Below are positions 27,922 to 36,075 of a stretch of DNA of 64,000 bases, one piece after another (within the stretch, counting starts at the first letter, position 1; every line of letters begins with the position of its first letter). Source of the DNA: Chryseobacterium gleum (lineage in GTDB: Bacteria > Bacteroidota > Bacteroidia > Flavobacteriales_D > Sanyastnellaceae). The position numbers and the translations under genes were made by a program. The stretch lies in NCBI GenBank assembly GCA_945874695.1, contig CAMCHP010000006.1:1-64000 (forward strand), read 5' to 3'. Under the pieces are notes generated by a model that was not told the origin of the DNA, did not search any database, and worked only from the letters and a program-made list of their open reading frames with translations.

Positions 27922-28111
27922 AGTGCTATTGACCAAGCGACGCTCGGATGCCTGAAAGTTAGGGACTTCAATGCGCGGTTTACTCGGTTAACATGCAATT
28001 AATAAGCATGAATAATTTTTTAAGCAGATGATGAACCCATGACCTTGATCAGGATTTATAAAGGAAACCGTGGGAATTTCGTAAACTTGTAGAAACTTCG
28101 CCACAAGCAAA

Positions 28112-29077
28112 ATGAGTGCAATGGAAGAGTTCAACATGAATGACCGTTTCGAGGCGTATATCGCTGAAAATAAAAAAATTGAGCCCAAGGATTGGATGCC
28201 CGAAAAGTATCGCAAAACTTTAATTCGTCAGATTAGCCAACACGCGCATTCTGAGATTGTGGGCATGCTTCCTGAAGGAAATTGGATCACCCGCGCACCA
28301 AGTTTAAAGCGCAAGGCCATTTTGCTTGCGAAAGTGCAAGATGAGGCAGGCCATGGTTTGTACTTGTATTCGGCCTGCGAAACGCTCGGCGTTGAGCGTG
28401 ATGATTTGCTGGATGATTTGCACAGTGGAAAGGCGAAATACTCGAGTATATTCAATTATCCAACCTTGAATTGGGCCGACATTGGTGCAATTGGATGGTT
28501 GGTTGATGGCGCTGCGATCATGAACCAAGTGCCGCTCTGCAAGTGTTCATACGGCCCGTATGCGCGGGCAATGGTACGCGTTTGCAAAGAAGAGAGCTTT
28601 CACCAGCGGCAAGGCTTTCAGATTATGATGACCATGGCACAAGGCACGGTTGAGCAACGTGAAATGGCACAAGATGCACTGAACCGTTGGTGGTGGCCAT
28701 CGTTGATGATGTTCGGGCCAGCAGATGCTGATTCGCCGAACAGTGCAGACTCAATGCGCTGGAAGATTAAACACTTTAGCAACGATGAATTGCGCCAGCG
28801 CTTTGTTGATATGACTGTTCCACAAGCTGAGATTTTGGGGTTAACAATTCCAGATGCAGATTTGAAGTGGAATGCCTCACGCGGTCATTATGATTTTGGT
28901 GCAATCAATTGGGAAGAATTCTACAACGTGATCAGCGGAAATGGCCCGTGCAACAAGCAGCGTCTCGATGCACGTCGCACCGCACACGAAAAAGGTGCGT
29001 GGGTGCGTGAAGCTGCAGTGGCACACGCTGAAAAACGTGCAGCACGCGCCGAATCGAAAGATACAGCTGCGGCTTGA
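28112..29077 (+). CDS. paaA: 1,2-phenylacetyl-CoA epoxidase, catalytic subunit A
   Basis: A 321-aa ferritin-like di-iron subunit of the ring epoxidase that starts aerobic phenylacetate breakdown. Family landmarks are [44 protein letters not shown] (Glu and His iron ligands of EAGH), [12 protein letters not shown] (second EXXH) and [14 protein letters not shown] 28112 is used; ATG 28136 would also be possible and removes eight residues. First gene of paaABCD, divergent from glpK. TAAACTTG at 28082-28089 is one base off the -7 consensus but lacks a well-placed -33 TTG. Confidence 0.95.
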   Translation: MSAMEEFNMNDRFEAYIAENKKIEPKDWMPEKYRKTLIRQISQHAHSEIVGMLPEGNWITRAPSLKRKAILLAKVQDEAGHGLYLYSACETLGVERDDLLDDLHSGKAKYSSIFNYPTLNWADIGAIGWLVDGAAIMNQVPLCKCSYGPYARAMVRVCKEESFHQRQGFQIMMTMAQGTVEQREMAQDALNRWWWPSLMMFGPADADSPNSADSMRWKIKHFSNDELRQRFVDMTVPQAEILGLTIPDADLKWNASRGHYDFGAINWEEFYNVISGNGPCNKQRLDARRTAHEKGAWVREAAVAHAEKRAARAESKDTAAA

Positions 29078-29096
29078 TTTTGAACACCTTACGAAC

Positions 29097-29387
29097 ATGA
29101 TGAATAAGAAAAATTGGCCGCTCTTCGAGATTTTCATCCGAAGCAGGCAGGGTTTGAGCCACAAACACGTGGGGAGCTTGCACGCCGCTGACGCCCAGAT
29201 GGCGCTAGAGAATGCGCGTGATGTATATACCCGACGCCAAGAAGGCGAGAGCATTTGGGTGGTTCCTGCAGATGCAATCACTGCATCGTCGCCTGATGAG
29301 AAAGACGCGCTCTTCACGCCGGCAGATGATAAAATTTACCGTCATCCGACATTCTACGATTTGCCTGATGCGCTTAAACACATGTAA
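29097..29387 (+). CDS. paaB: 1,2-phenylacetyl-CoA epoxidase subunit B
   Basis: A 96-aa subunit needed for complex assembly. It carries the family sequence WPLFEIFIRSRQGLSHKHVGSLHAADAQMALENARDVYTRR (landmarks only), then SIWVVPADAI and a C-terminal DDKIYRHPTFY. Two ATG codons are adjacent at 29097 and 29100. It starts 19 nt after paaA, and its TAA stop shares one base with the paaC ATG (TAATG), a coupled arrangement. Confidence 0.94.
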   Translation: MMNKKNWPLFEIFIRSRQGLSHKHVGSLHAADAQMALENARDVYTRRQEGESIWVVPADAITASSPDEKDALFTPADDKIYRHPTFYDLPDALKHM

Positions 29388-30145
29388 TGGAGCAGCAACA
29401 CGATAAAATCGACTACTTATTGCGATTGGGTGATAACGCGCTGATCCTTGGTCAACGCTTAGGAGAGTGGTGTGGACATGGTCCCATTCTCGAAGAAGAT
29501 ATTGCACTTACAAACCTTTCACTCGATTTGATCGGTCAAGCGCGTTCGGTGCTTTCATACGCTGGTGAGATCGAAGGCAAAGGGCGCGATGAAGATCGCC
29601 TTGCATTTTTTAGAGATACACAGCAATTCAAAAATGTTTTGCTCGTGGAGCAACCGAACGGTCATTTTGGTGACACGATTGCGCGTCAATTTTATTACGA
29701 TCACTTTGCATGGTTGCTTTTTGATGCCCTTCAAGCGAGCAATGATGCCCAATTAGCGGCCATTGCTGCGAAATCGCTTAAAGAGGTTACGTACCACCGC
29801 CGTCACAGCAGCGAGTGGGTGATTCGTTTGGGTGATGGCACTGCTGAAAGCCATGAGAAAATACAGCAGAGTATCAGCGATTTGTGGTCGTTTACAGGTG
29901 AAATGTATACCGCAGACGAACTCGATCGAAGGGTCGCTGCGTCGGGCTTGGGCGCAGATCTGGATGAAATTGCAAAATACTGGAAACAAAATGTCGCTGG
30001 AGTGCTTGCGCAAGCTGGATTATCGCTTCCTGAATCAGGATGGATGCAAACAGGTGGCAAGAAAGGTGTGCACAGTGAGCATTTGGGCTTTGTTTTAGCC
30101 GAGATGCAGCATTTGCCGCGCATGTACCCGGATGCACAATGGTAA
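29387..30145 (+). CDS. paaC: 1,2-phenylacetyl-CoA epoxidase, structural subunit C
   Basis: A 252-aa ferritin-like subunit that pairs with PaaA but lacks a full iron site. Landmarks are RLGDNALILGQRLGEWCGHGP, EEDIALTNLSLDLIGQAR, QPNGHFGDTIARQFYYD, KEVTYHRRHSSEWVIRLGDGTAESH and SEHLGFVLAEMQHLPRMYP at the C-terminus. The start overlaps the paaB stop by one base and its end overlaps paaD by 7 nt. Confidence 0.95.
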   Translation: MEQQHDKIDYLLRLGDNALILGQRLGEWCGHGPILEEDIALTNLSLDLIGQARSVLSYAGEIEGKGRDEDRLAFFRDTQQFKNVLLVEQPNGHFGDTIARQFYYDHFAWLLFDALQASNDAQLAAIAAKSLKEVTYHRRHSSEWVIRLGDGTAESHEKIQQSISDLWSFTGEMYTADELDRRVAASGLGADLDEIAKYWKQNVAGVLAQAGLSLPESGWMQTGGKKGVHSEHLGFVLAEMQHLPRMYPDAQW

Positions 30146-30645
30146 AAGACGCCGCAGAATTACCAAGTCGCGAAGCCGTTCTTGAACTGCTGACCACGGT
30201 GAAAGACCCTGAAATTCCAGTGCTCAATGTCGTTGATATGGGCATTGTTCGCGATGTGGTTGTTGATGCATCAGGGGTGGAGGTTACCATTACCCCAACC
30301 TATAGCGGGTGTCCGGCGATGGACGTGATCGGTGTGAATATACGCACCGTTTTGCATAGGCAGTTTGGTGATGCGGTAACCATTAAACAGGTTTTGAGTC
30401 CTGCGTGGACCACCGATTGGTTAACGGCTGAAGCCCGCGAGAAATTGCGCGCCTATGGCATAGCCCCACCTGAAGAAGGGTCGCGCAATAAGTCGCTGCT
30501 CTTTGCCGAACCGCGAATCATCGCTTGTCCGAAATGCGGATCGAAGCAAACCCGTTTGGTGAGCGAGTTTGGCAGTACAGCTTGCAAAGCGCATTATGTG
30601 TGCAGTGCATGTGCCGAACCGTTTGATTATTTCAAGTGCATTTAA
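30139..30645 (+). CDS. paaD: Phenylacetate epoxidase maturation subunit D (MIP18/SufT-like)
   Basis: A 168-aa protein with an N-terminal DUF59/MIP18 domain (VKDPEIPVLNVVDMGIVRDV, TPTYSGCPAMDVI) and a C-terminal zinc ribbon (CPKCGSKQT, then CKAHYVCSACAEPF) as in PaaD proteins. It is thought to help assemble metal centres of the epoxidase. It overlaps paaC by 7 nt and ends the visible operon: the reductase paaE, the ring-opening and beta-oxidation genes and a ligase paaK are not in this window. Confidence 0.93.
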   Translation: MVKDAAELPSREAVLELLTTVKDPEIPVLNVVDMGIVRDVVVDASGVEVTITPTYSGCPAMDVIGVNIRTVLHRQFGDAVTIKQVLSPAWTTDWLTAEAREKLRAYGIAPPEEGSRNKSLLFAEPRIIACPKCGSKQTRLVSEFGSTACKAHYVCSACAEPFDYFKCI

Positions 30646-30750
30646 GGTTTCCGTTCATCCTAAAGAAATACGCTTTCATCACGAAAGTCTTTACGAGGCT
30701 GCAAGGCTTTTGCTATCTTCACCGCATTAACAACCAAAAACAACAGTATC

Positions 30751-31299
30751 ATGAGTAAACATGCCCTCTCTTACGGCCTTTTAGCCGGCTTGTTTCTTGT
30801 TGCAATCAACCTAATCATTTACCTGGTTGACCCTTTGCTTTTAGCCAATTGGTGGTTGGGCTTTGCGCTCTTGCCGCTTGCCTTTATTACCCTTTTGATC
30901 GTAGGATTGCGCATTCGAAAAGCGGAGGGCGGATACCTACCTTTTGGAAAAGCCTTTACAAGTGTATTTGTTGCAAGTTTGATCATAGCAGTGGTAGGTA
31001 CCATTTACCAAGTATTGTTGTTCAACGTCGTTGATCCCAATTTAGCGGGTGATTTGATCGAGCAGTCGCTGGAGAACATGATGGTCATGTTTGAGCGTTT
31101 TGATTTGCCGGTTGATGAAATCGAAAAACAGCTGGAACCGGCGCGTGAGCAGATGGAAAAGCAATTTTCGGTTGGTGGACAATTGTTGGGTCTGATTTAT
31201 CAGGCCTTCGGATGGGCCATTGGTGCATTGATCGTTGCTGCGATTGTAAAACGCAATCCGCCAGTTGAAGATAAAGCAGCTACCTTTGCCGAAATTTAA
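30751..31299 (+). CDS. DUF4199 membrane protein
   Basis: A 182-aa protein with four membrane segments (near residues 6-25, 32-50, 70-95 and 145-165) and an amphipathic acidic stretch between the third and fourth (FERFDLPVDEIEKQLEP). This layout, including the SKHALSYGLLAGL opening and the KAFTSVFVASLI segment, is that of DUF4199, a Bacteroidota family of unknown role that often sits beside a polyprenyl-phosphate glycosyltransferase. Here the glycosyltransferase gene starts 8 nt downstream, so the two form an operon. TATCTTCA lies about 30 nt before the ATG and resembles a -7 box. Confidence 0.88.
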   Translation: MSKHALSYGLLAGLFLVAINLIIYLVDPLLLANWWLGFALLPLAFITLLIVGLRIRKAEGGYLPFGKAFTSVFVASLIIAVVGTIYQVLLFNVVDPNLAGDLIEQSLENMMVMFERFDLPVDEIEKQLEPAREQMEKQFSVGGQLLGLIYQAFGWAIGALIVAAIVKRNPPVEDKAATFAEI

Positions 31300-31307
31300 G
31301 TCGGTTT

Positions 31308-32273
31308 ATGATTTCGCCTCCGTCGGTTGATGTAAGTATTGTAGTGCCACTCTTCAATGAAGAAGAGTCGCTGCGCGAATTGTACGATTGGATTGATCGT
31401 GTGCTTTTGAACCGTTGGAGTTTCGAGGTGCTTTTTGTTGATGACGGAAGCACCGACAAATCTTGGAAGATAATCGAAGAATTGCATTCCGCGCACCCGC
31501 AAACGGTGCGCGGAATGCGCTTTCAACGAAACTACGGTAAAAGCGCAGCATTAAATACGGGTTTTACAGCCGCAAATGGCAAGGTGGTCATTACGATGGA
31601 TGCCGATTTACAAGACTCGCCCGATGAAATTCCGGAGTTGGTTCGCATGATCAACGAAGAGGGCTTCGATTTGGTCAGTGGCTGGAAGAAGAAACGCCAT
31701 GACCCCATCACTAAAACGGTTCCTACCAAGCTGTACAACCGTGCAACCCGCATGATGTCGGGCATTCATTTGCATGATTTCAACTGTGGATTGAAAGCTT
31801 ACAAGCGCGATGTGGTAAAAAGTATTGAAGTATTTGGTGAGATGCATCGCTACATACCCGTTATTGCCAAGCGGGCGGGTTTCGATCGGATTGGAGAGAA
31901 GGTGGTTGAGCACCGTGCCCGAAAATACGGCTACACGAAGTTTGGGATGGAGCGTTTTCTAAACGGGTTTCTTGATTTGCTTACCATCACTTTTATTTCG
32001 CGTTTTGCACGCAAGCCAATGCACCTTTTTGGTGGATTTGGCACGTTGATGTTTGCATTCGGCTTTGCATTGTTCGCTTACATCGGAGGGCAGAAATTGT
32101 ATGCCATGGCAGTTGGGATTTCGGCACGCAACATCGCTGAAATGAGCGGTTTTTACATCGCACTCACTGCCATGATTATTGGCACCCAAATGTTCTTGGC
32201 AGGTTTTGTCGCCGAATTGGTATCGCGCAGTTCAGCAGATCGTAACGTGTACCTCATCGCTGAGGAAGTTTAA
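31308..32273 (+). CDS. Polyprenyl-phosphate glycosyltransferase (DPM1/GtrB-like)
   Basis: A 321-aa family 2 glycosyltransferase. The GT-A domain has VSIVVPLFNEEESL, VDDGSTDKSW, NYGKSAALNTGF and MDADLQDSPDEIPELV with the DxD metal motif, then DFNCGLKAYKRDV. Two C-terminal membrane helices anchor it (near 235-260 and 275-300). It should load a sugar from a nucleotide onto undecaprenyl phosphate, making the lipid-linked donors that GT39-like enzymes use; two such enzymes are encoded in this window (2127-3479 and 5399-6706). It is in an operon with the DUF4199 gene and convergent with mnmA, 7 nt from its stop. Confidence 0.92.
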   Translation: MISPPSVDVSIVVPLFNEEESLRELYDWIDRVLLNRWSFEVLFVDDGSTDKSWKIIEELHSAHPQTVRGMRFQRNYGKSAALNTGFTAANGKVVITMDADLQDSPDEIPELVRMINEEGFDLVSGWKKKRHDPITKTVPTKLYNRATRMMSGIHLHDFNCGLKAYKRDVVKSIEVFGEMHRYIPVIAKRAGFDRIGEKVVEHRARKYGYTKFGMERFLNGFLDLLTITFISRFARKPMHLFGGFGTLMFAFGFALFAYIGGQKLYAMAVGISARNIAEMSGFYIALTAMIIGTQMFLAGFVAELVSRSSADRNVYLIAEEV

Positions 32274-32280
32274 GCACGTA

Positions 32281-33444
32281 TTAGTTCATCACACCGCTTC
32301 CAATGAGCTCATCGTCAGCATACCATGCGACAAACTGACCCGCTGCAATAGCGCGCTGCGGGCGGTCAAACACGATTTGCAAGCCGGTATTGGTTTGCGT
32401 TAAAGTGCATTTTTCAAGCGGTTGCCGGTAGCGGATGCGTGCTTCGTATTGTCGTGTTTCGCCCACTTGCATGCAGAGGTCTTCACGTACCCAGTGAACG
32501 TTATTCGGCTCCACGTGGATTCCGCTGCGGAACAGCCCTGGGTGTTCGTCGCTTTGACCTACAAAAACAAGGTTGTTCTCGACATCAGTGCCAATTACAA
32601 ACAAAGGCTTTTCTTTTCCACCGACGAAGAGCCCCTTGCGTTGCCCGACCGTGTAATAGTGCGCGCCATTGTGTTGTCCGACAATTTCACCCATGCTTGC
32701 TTCCAAAAGAAATGCATTGAAACGAACTTCGTCGGCTGAAACATTGAAGATGCGATGATCAGCGTCGATTTCGATGATGTTTCCAGGTTTGGGTTGGAGT
32801 TGCTGTTGGAGAAACACGGGAAGTTTAACCTTTCCGATGAAGCACAATCCTTGCGAATCTTTTTTGGCAGCAGTGACCAACTGTGCTTCTTCAGCAAGGG
32901 CTCGTACTTGCGGCTTGGTTAAATGACCGATTGGAAAGAGCGCTTTTGCCAATTGAGCTTGGTTCAGTTGACAGAGGAAGTAGCTTTGATCTTTATTCGT
33001 GTCGGCTCCGGCGTGCAAATGATAGACCATCCGGCCGTTAGGCCGAGATTCTTCAAAACGTTGACAATAATGCCCGGTAGCAACATAGTCGGCCCCAAGG
33101 CTTTCGGCAGCCTTCAGAAAGAGGTCGAATTTAATTTCACGGTTGCAAAGGATGTCAGGATTGGGTGTTCGTCCTGCTTGGTACTCAGCGAACATGTAGT
33201 CGACAATGCGGGCTTTGTAATCGATCGAAAGGTCGATGACTTGGAAGGGGATTCCGAGTTGCTCAGCGACCAGAATGGCATCGTTTGCATCATCGATCCA
33301 TGGGCATTCATTGCCGATGGTGACTTCGGGGTCGTTCCAATTGCGCATAAAAATGCCAATGACTTCATAACCCGCTTGAATAAGCAGGTGTGCAGCGACA
33401 CTCGAATCAACGCCACCAGATAAACCGACAACAACGCGTTTCAT
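32281..33444 (-). CDS. mnmA: tRNA-specific 2-thiouridylase
   Basis: A 387-aa enzyme adding sulfur to uridine 34 of tRNA for Lys, Glu and Gln. The PP-loop [14 protein letters not shown] is at the N-terminus. The two catalytic cysteines are Cys100 in [12 protein letters not shown] and Cys201 in [11 protein letters not shown], and GHYC and YTVGQRKGL are family landmarks. ATG 33444 starts at [11 protein letters not shown] as in the family, and lies four nt after an exact TACCTTTG box at 33449-33456, so the message should be leaderless. The frame is open further upstream without family similarity. Confidence 0.96.
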   Translation of the reverse strand: MKRVVVGLSGGVDSSVAAHLLIQAGYEVIGIFMRNWNDPEVTIGNECPWIDDANDAILVAEQLGIPFQVIDLSIDYKARIVDYMFAEYQAGRTPNPDILCNREIKFDLFLKAAESLGADYVATGHYCQRFEESRPNGRMVYHLHAGADTNKDQSYFLCQLNQAQLAKALFPIGHLTKPQVRALAEEAQLVTAAKKDSQGLCFIGKVKLPVFLQQQLQPKPGNIIEIDADHRIFNVSADEVRFNAFLLEASMGEIVGQHNGAHYYTVGQRKGLFVGGKEKPLFVIGTDVENNLVFVGQSDEHPGLFRSGIHVEPNNVHWVREDLCMQVGETRQYEARIRYRQPLEKCTLTQTNTGLQIVFDRPQRAIAAGQFVAWYADDELIGSGVMN

Positions 33445-33448
33445 GCTG

Positions 33449-33456
33449 CAAAGGTA
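33449..33456 (-). promoter_or_regulatory. -7 box of mnmA (TACCTTTG), abutting the start codon
   Basis: Exact TAnnTTTG on the minus strand, four nt before the mnmA ATG. A TTC lies 17 nt upstream (33474-33476), one base off the -33 TTG. Confidence 0.6.
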
Positions 33457-33567
33457 CGTCAGATCATTGTATTGAAGGGTGTAGGAAGAATCTGACGTCT
33501 CCAATGGGGTTGGGGCTGACAAACATTGGGACGAAGGGAGCGTACATTTATGTGAAATAACTCACCC

Positions 33568-33963
33568 ATGGAATACGTAAAATCTGTGTTGCTCGTTGAT
33601 GACAATCCGAGCTGCAACTTTATCATGAGCGAATTCATTAAGCTCACTGACGAGCAGATTAAGGTCACGATGGCTGAATCAGTAGACGATGCATTGCAGC
33701 TATTGGCTACAGGAGCTATTCCTTTTCCTGAGGTGATTTATGTAGATATTAACATGCCCGTATTGGATGGCTTTGATTTTTTGGAGCAGTTTGAGCGCCG
33801 ATTTTTAATCACACATCCCGATACCCGCGTGTTCATGTTAAGTTCTTCATTGCGCGCAGAAGATCGTCATCGCGCGTTGATGTACCGCAGCGTGTACGAT
33901 TTTGTAAGTAAGAACGACATCGACAACTTCTTGCAGTCGTCTTTAACTCGTGCGGTGGCATAA
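33568..33963 (+). CDS. Single-domain response regulator
   Basis: A 131-aa receiver domain with no output domain. The acidic pair is in LLVDDNPS, the phospho-acceptor is Asp60 in VIYVDINMPVLDGFDFL, and the conserved Ser and Lys are in FMLSSSL and FVSKNDI. Such free receivers are phosphorylated by hybrid or soluble kinases and act through protein contacts. No kinase gene is adjacent. TACATTTA at 33543-33550 resembles a -7 box 17 nt before the ATG. A weak hairpin follows the stop codon. Confidence 0.9.
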   Translation: MEYVKSVLLVDDNPSCNFIMSEFIKLTDEQIKVTMAESVDDALQLLATGAIPFPEVIYVDINMPVLDGFDFLEQFERRFLITHPDTRVFMLSSSLRAEDRHRALMYRSVYDFVSKNDIDNFLQSSLTRAVA

Positions 33964-33967
33964 ATTA

Positions 33968-33997
33968 TCAATCTGATTTTCAGAAGATTGAATTTTT
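33968..33997 (+). terminator. Weak intrinsic terminator after the receiver gene
   Basis: Inverted repeat TCAATCT (33968-33974) and AGATTGA (33985-33991) with a 10-nt loop, followed by TTTTT at 33993-33997. The stem is short and AT-rich. Confidence 0.35.
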
Positions 33998-34085
33998 AGT
34001 CGTTAAGTTATCTGAAATTTTGCGTACTTCGTTTCTTGATGGAGGCAACCGTAAAGCGTTGTTTTCGTCTTAAAACCGTGACTAC

Positions 34086-34652
34086 ATGTCTGACGAAGAA
34101 CTCAACGAACTGATCCGCAACTGCATTCGTGGTAATGCAAGCGCTCAGGAACGTGTGTATCGTCAGTTGTACGGAACCATGATGGCAGTTTGTTTGCGTT
34201 ACACACGTGATCGAGAGCAAGCTCAAGATATCTTACAAGATGGCTTCATCAAGGTTTTTGCGAACATGAGTCGCTTTAATTTTGAAGGTTCTTTTGAAGG
34301 CTGGGTGAGAAGGATTATGGTAAATACAGCCATAGACTACTTCCGGAAGAAAAAGACTGATTTTATGCTTTTGGGAGAAAATAGTTCGGTTGAAGATTTT
34401 GCCGAAGTTGTTGATGAGGAGGATGAGGAAGAAGGAATGTATGATTTTACACCGGAAGACATTGTGAAAGCAATGCAGTCATTGACACCGGCTTATCGTA
34501 CGATTTTTAACCTCTATGTTTTTGAAAATCTCGCACACCACGAGATTGCAGAACGCCTAGGAATCAGCACTGGAACGTCGAAATCGAACTATGCAAAGGC
34601 GAAGAGAAACCTTAGAAAAATACTGATTAACGACTTGAAAGATCGCGAATGA
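34086..34652 (+). CDS. ECF-type RNA polymerase sigma factor
   Basis: A 188-aa sigma-70 family factor. Region 2 includes RYTRDREQAQDILQDGFIKVF and FEGWVRRIMVNTAIDYFRK, region 4 includes SLTPAYRTIFNLYVFENLAHHEIAERLGIS followed by a basic C-terminus (KSNYAKAKRNLRKIL). An acidic linker (EVVDEEDEEEG) joins them. It should redirect RNA polymerase to a specific promoter set. Its last codons overlap the next gene by four nt (ATGA), the usual arrangement for a sigma factor and its membrane regulator. No sigma or regulator gene other than that neighbour is seen, and the next genes are giant T9SS cargo proteins. Confidence 0.95.
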   Translation: MSDEELNELIRNCIRGNASAQERVYRQLYGTMMAVCLRYTRDREQAQDILQDGFIKVFANMSRFNFEGSFEGWVRRIMVNTAIDYFRKKKTDFMLLGENSSVEDFAEVVDEEDEEEGMYDFTPEDIVKAMQSLTPAYRTIFNLYVFENLAHHEIAERLGISTGTSKSNYAKAKRNLRKILINDLKDRE

Positions 34653-35980
34653 GTAATCAGCTAGACGGCTTCGAAAAGGGGCTAAAAAGTGCGTTTGATT
34701 CATATCAAGCGCCTTATGAAAATGGAAGTTGGGAGAGACTTCAAGCGAGCATGTCTGCTGCAGAGGGGGGGAAAGGCCTTTCGGCTGGCAACGCGTTGGG
34801 GGTACTTGCCGTAGTAGTAGCCGCATCTGCGGGTCTGCTGTTGGGTTGGTACTTTTTCAGCAGCGACAATGCCATCGGGGCGAAACAAGCATCACTGAAT
34901 ACCGAAGTGCTTGAACGCGCTTCATTTGATGCGGCACAACGGAAAGGTGAATTGGTTGGTATTTCTGACCCCACTTATGCCGATGCAGCTTCAGCTAGCG
35001 ATGCTGAATCACCAACTGATTTCTTTGAGCAAGGTAAACAGTCAGTTGCCGAGCGCTTGCGTGATGCGGCGAACAGCCAAACGCAAACCGCGCAAACTTC
35101 AGGTGTTGCTGATGCTCAGCCACAGCCTTCAAGTTTATCGGAAGAACCCGTTTTTGTAAAAGGACGATCCAAAGCGGCCGCGTTTGAGCTTCCTGCAGTG
35201 GGCTCCATGCCAGCTATTCCTATTTCAATCAGCACGCGTGAAGGTTGTGAGGGCACTTCGGTGCACTTCAACATCAATACAACAGGAATCGACGGAAACT
35301 ACCTCTGGAACTTTGGTGATGGCACCTTCTCGAATCAGGCGAATCCTTCGCACACTTATACGAAGGCTGGTGTGTACGATGTAACGCTTTCTGTAACGAG
35401 CAATAAAGACGGTGTGATTCGAACCAAAATGATGGATCAAATCATCGTCATCAATCCGAATCCAGATGCAGACTTCGAATGGGAGTTCGTTGATGCAATC
35501 GGTGAGGTTCCTGTGGTACGTTTCAATAACCGTTCGCAGCGTGCCAATCAGGCACAATGGGTAATTGTTGATTCAGTAACTGAAGAGATTAACCCTGTAA
35601 TGCCGATCGAAGCACGCGGAGCGCATTGGGTTGAGTTGATGGTAAGCAATGAGTTTGGATGTGCCAATGCTAAAAAGAAATTGATCTCCGTTAATGAAGA
35701 TTACGCATTGATGGCACCAACCCGCTTCTCACCAAATGGTGACGGCGTGTTTGATACCTTTATGCCCCGCGCTTTAATGACTGGTGAGCATCGCTTTACA
35801 TTCATTGTGTCGCAAGGAGATGTAATTATTTACGAAACACAAGACCCGTCAAAGTCTTGGAGTGGATTATTACCCGATGGAACAATGGCTCAGCCAGGTG
35901 ATACATTCACTTGGACTGCCGTGGTTTACAAACCAAAAGGTGACAAGTTCTACAGTGGGTCTGTAGCCGTGGTACGCTAA
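34649..35980 (+). CDS. Membrane-anchored PKD protein with anti-sigma-like N-terminus and T9SS type B-like C-terminal domain
   Basis: A 443-aa protein, probably the regulator of the sigma factor it overlaps. There is no cleavable signal peptide. Residues 1-48 are cytoplasmic, with a short segment (FDSYQAPYENGSWERLQASM) like the 'pro..vWe.I...L' region at the start of many Bacteroidota membrane proteins encoded beside ECF sigma factors. A single helix spans about 49-70. A low-complexity linker follows, then a PKD domain (about 193-275, with LWNFGDGTFSNQANPSHTY), an Ig-like segment, and from about residue 355 a domain with FSPNGDGVFDTF, SWSG and the terminal VVR that matches the T9SS type B sorting domain in outline. 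The C-terminal domain on an inner-membrane anchored protein is unusual. Function is inferred. Confidence 0.8.
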   Translation: MSNQLDGFEKGLKSAFDSYQAPYENGSWERLQASMSAAEGGKGLSAGNALGVLAVVVAASAGLLLGWYFFSSDNAIGAKQASLNTEVLERASFDAAQRKGELVGISDPTYADAASASDAESPTDFFEQGKQSVAERLRDAANSQTQTAQTSGVADAQPQPSSLSEEPVFVKGRSKAAAFELPAVGSMPAIPISISTREGCEGTSVHFNINTTGIDGNYLWNFGDGTFSNQANPSHTYTKAGVYDVTLSVTSNKDGVIRTKMMDQIIVINPNPDADFEWEFVDAIGEVPVVRFNNRSQRANQAQWVIVDSVTEEINPVMPIEARGAHWVELMVSNEFGCANAKKKLISVNEDYALMAPTRFSPNGDGVFDTFMPRALMTGEHRFTFIVSQGDVIIYETQDPSKSWSGLLPDGTMAQPGDTFTWTAVVYKPKGDKFYSGSVAVVR

Positions 35981-36010
35981 CCAAAACCCAAATAATACGT
36001 ATAATTAAAG

Positions 36011-36039
36011 GGCCCGAACTTCACAGTTCGGGCCTTTTT
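36011..36039 (+). terminator. Strong intrinsic terminator after the sigma/membrane-protein operon
   Basis: A perfect 10-bp stem, GGCCCGAACT (36011-36020) with AGTTCGGGCC (36025-36034), a TCAC loop, and TTTTT at 36035-36039. It separates the sigma operon from the cargo genes that follow. Confidence 0.92.
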
Positions 36040-36075
36040 CGTAGTTTTGAACAATTGTTAATAACTCTGAATGGA

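Noticed and set aside
28941-29096. An upstream extension of paaB within the paaA coding sequence
   Set aside because: The frame is open but the family begins at MNKKNWPLFEIF; the extra part is a shadow of paaA.
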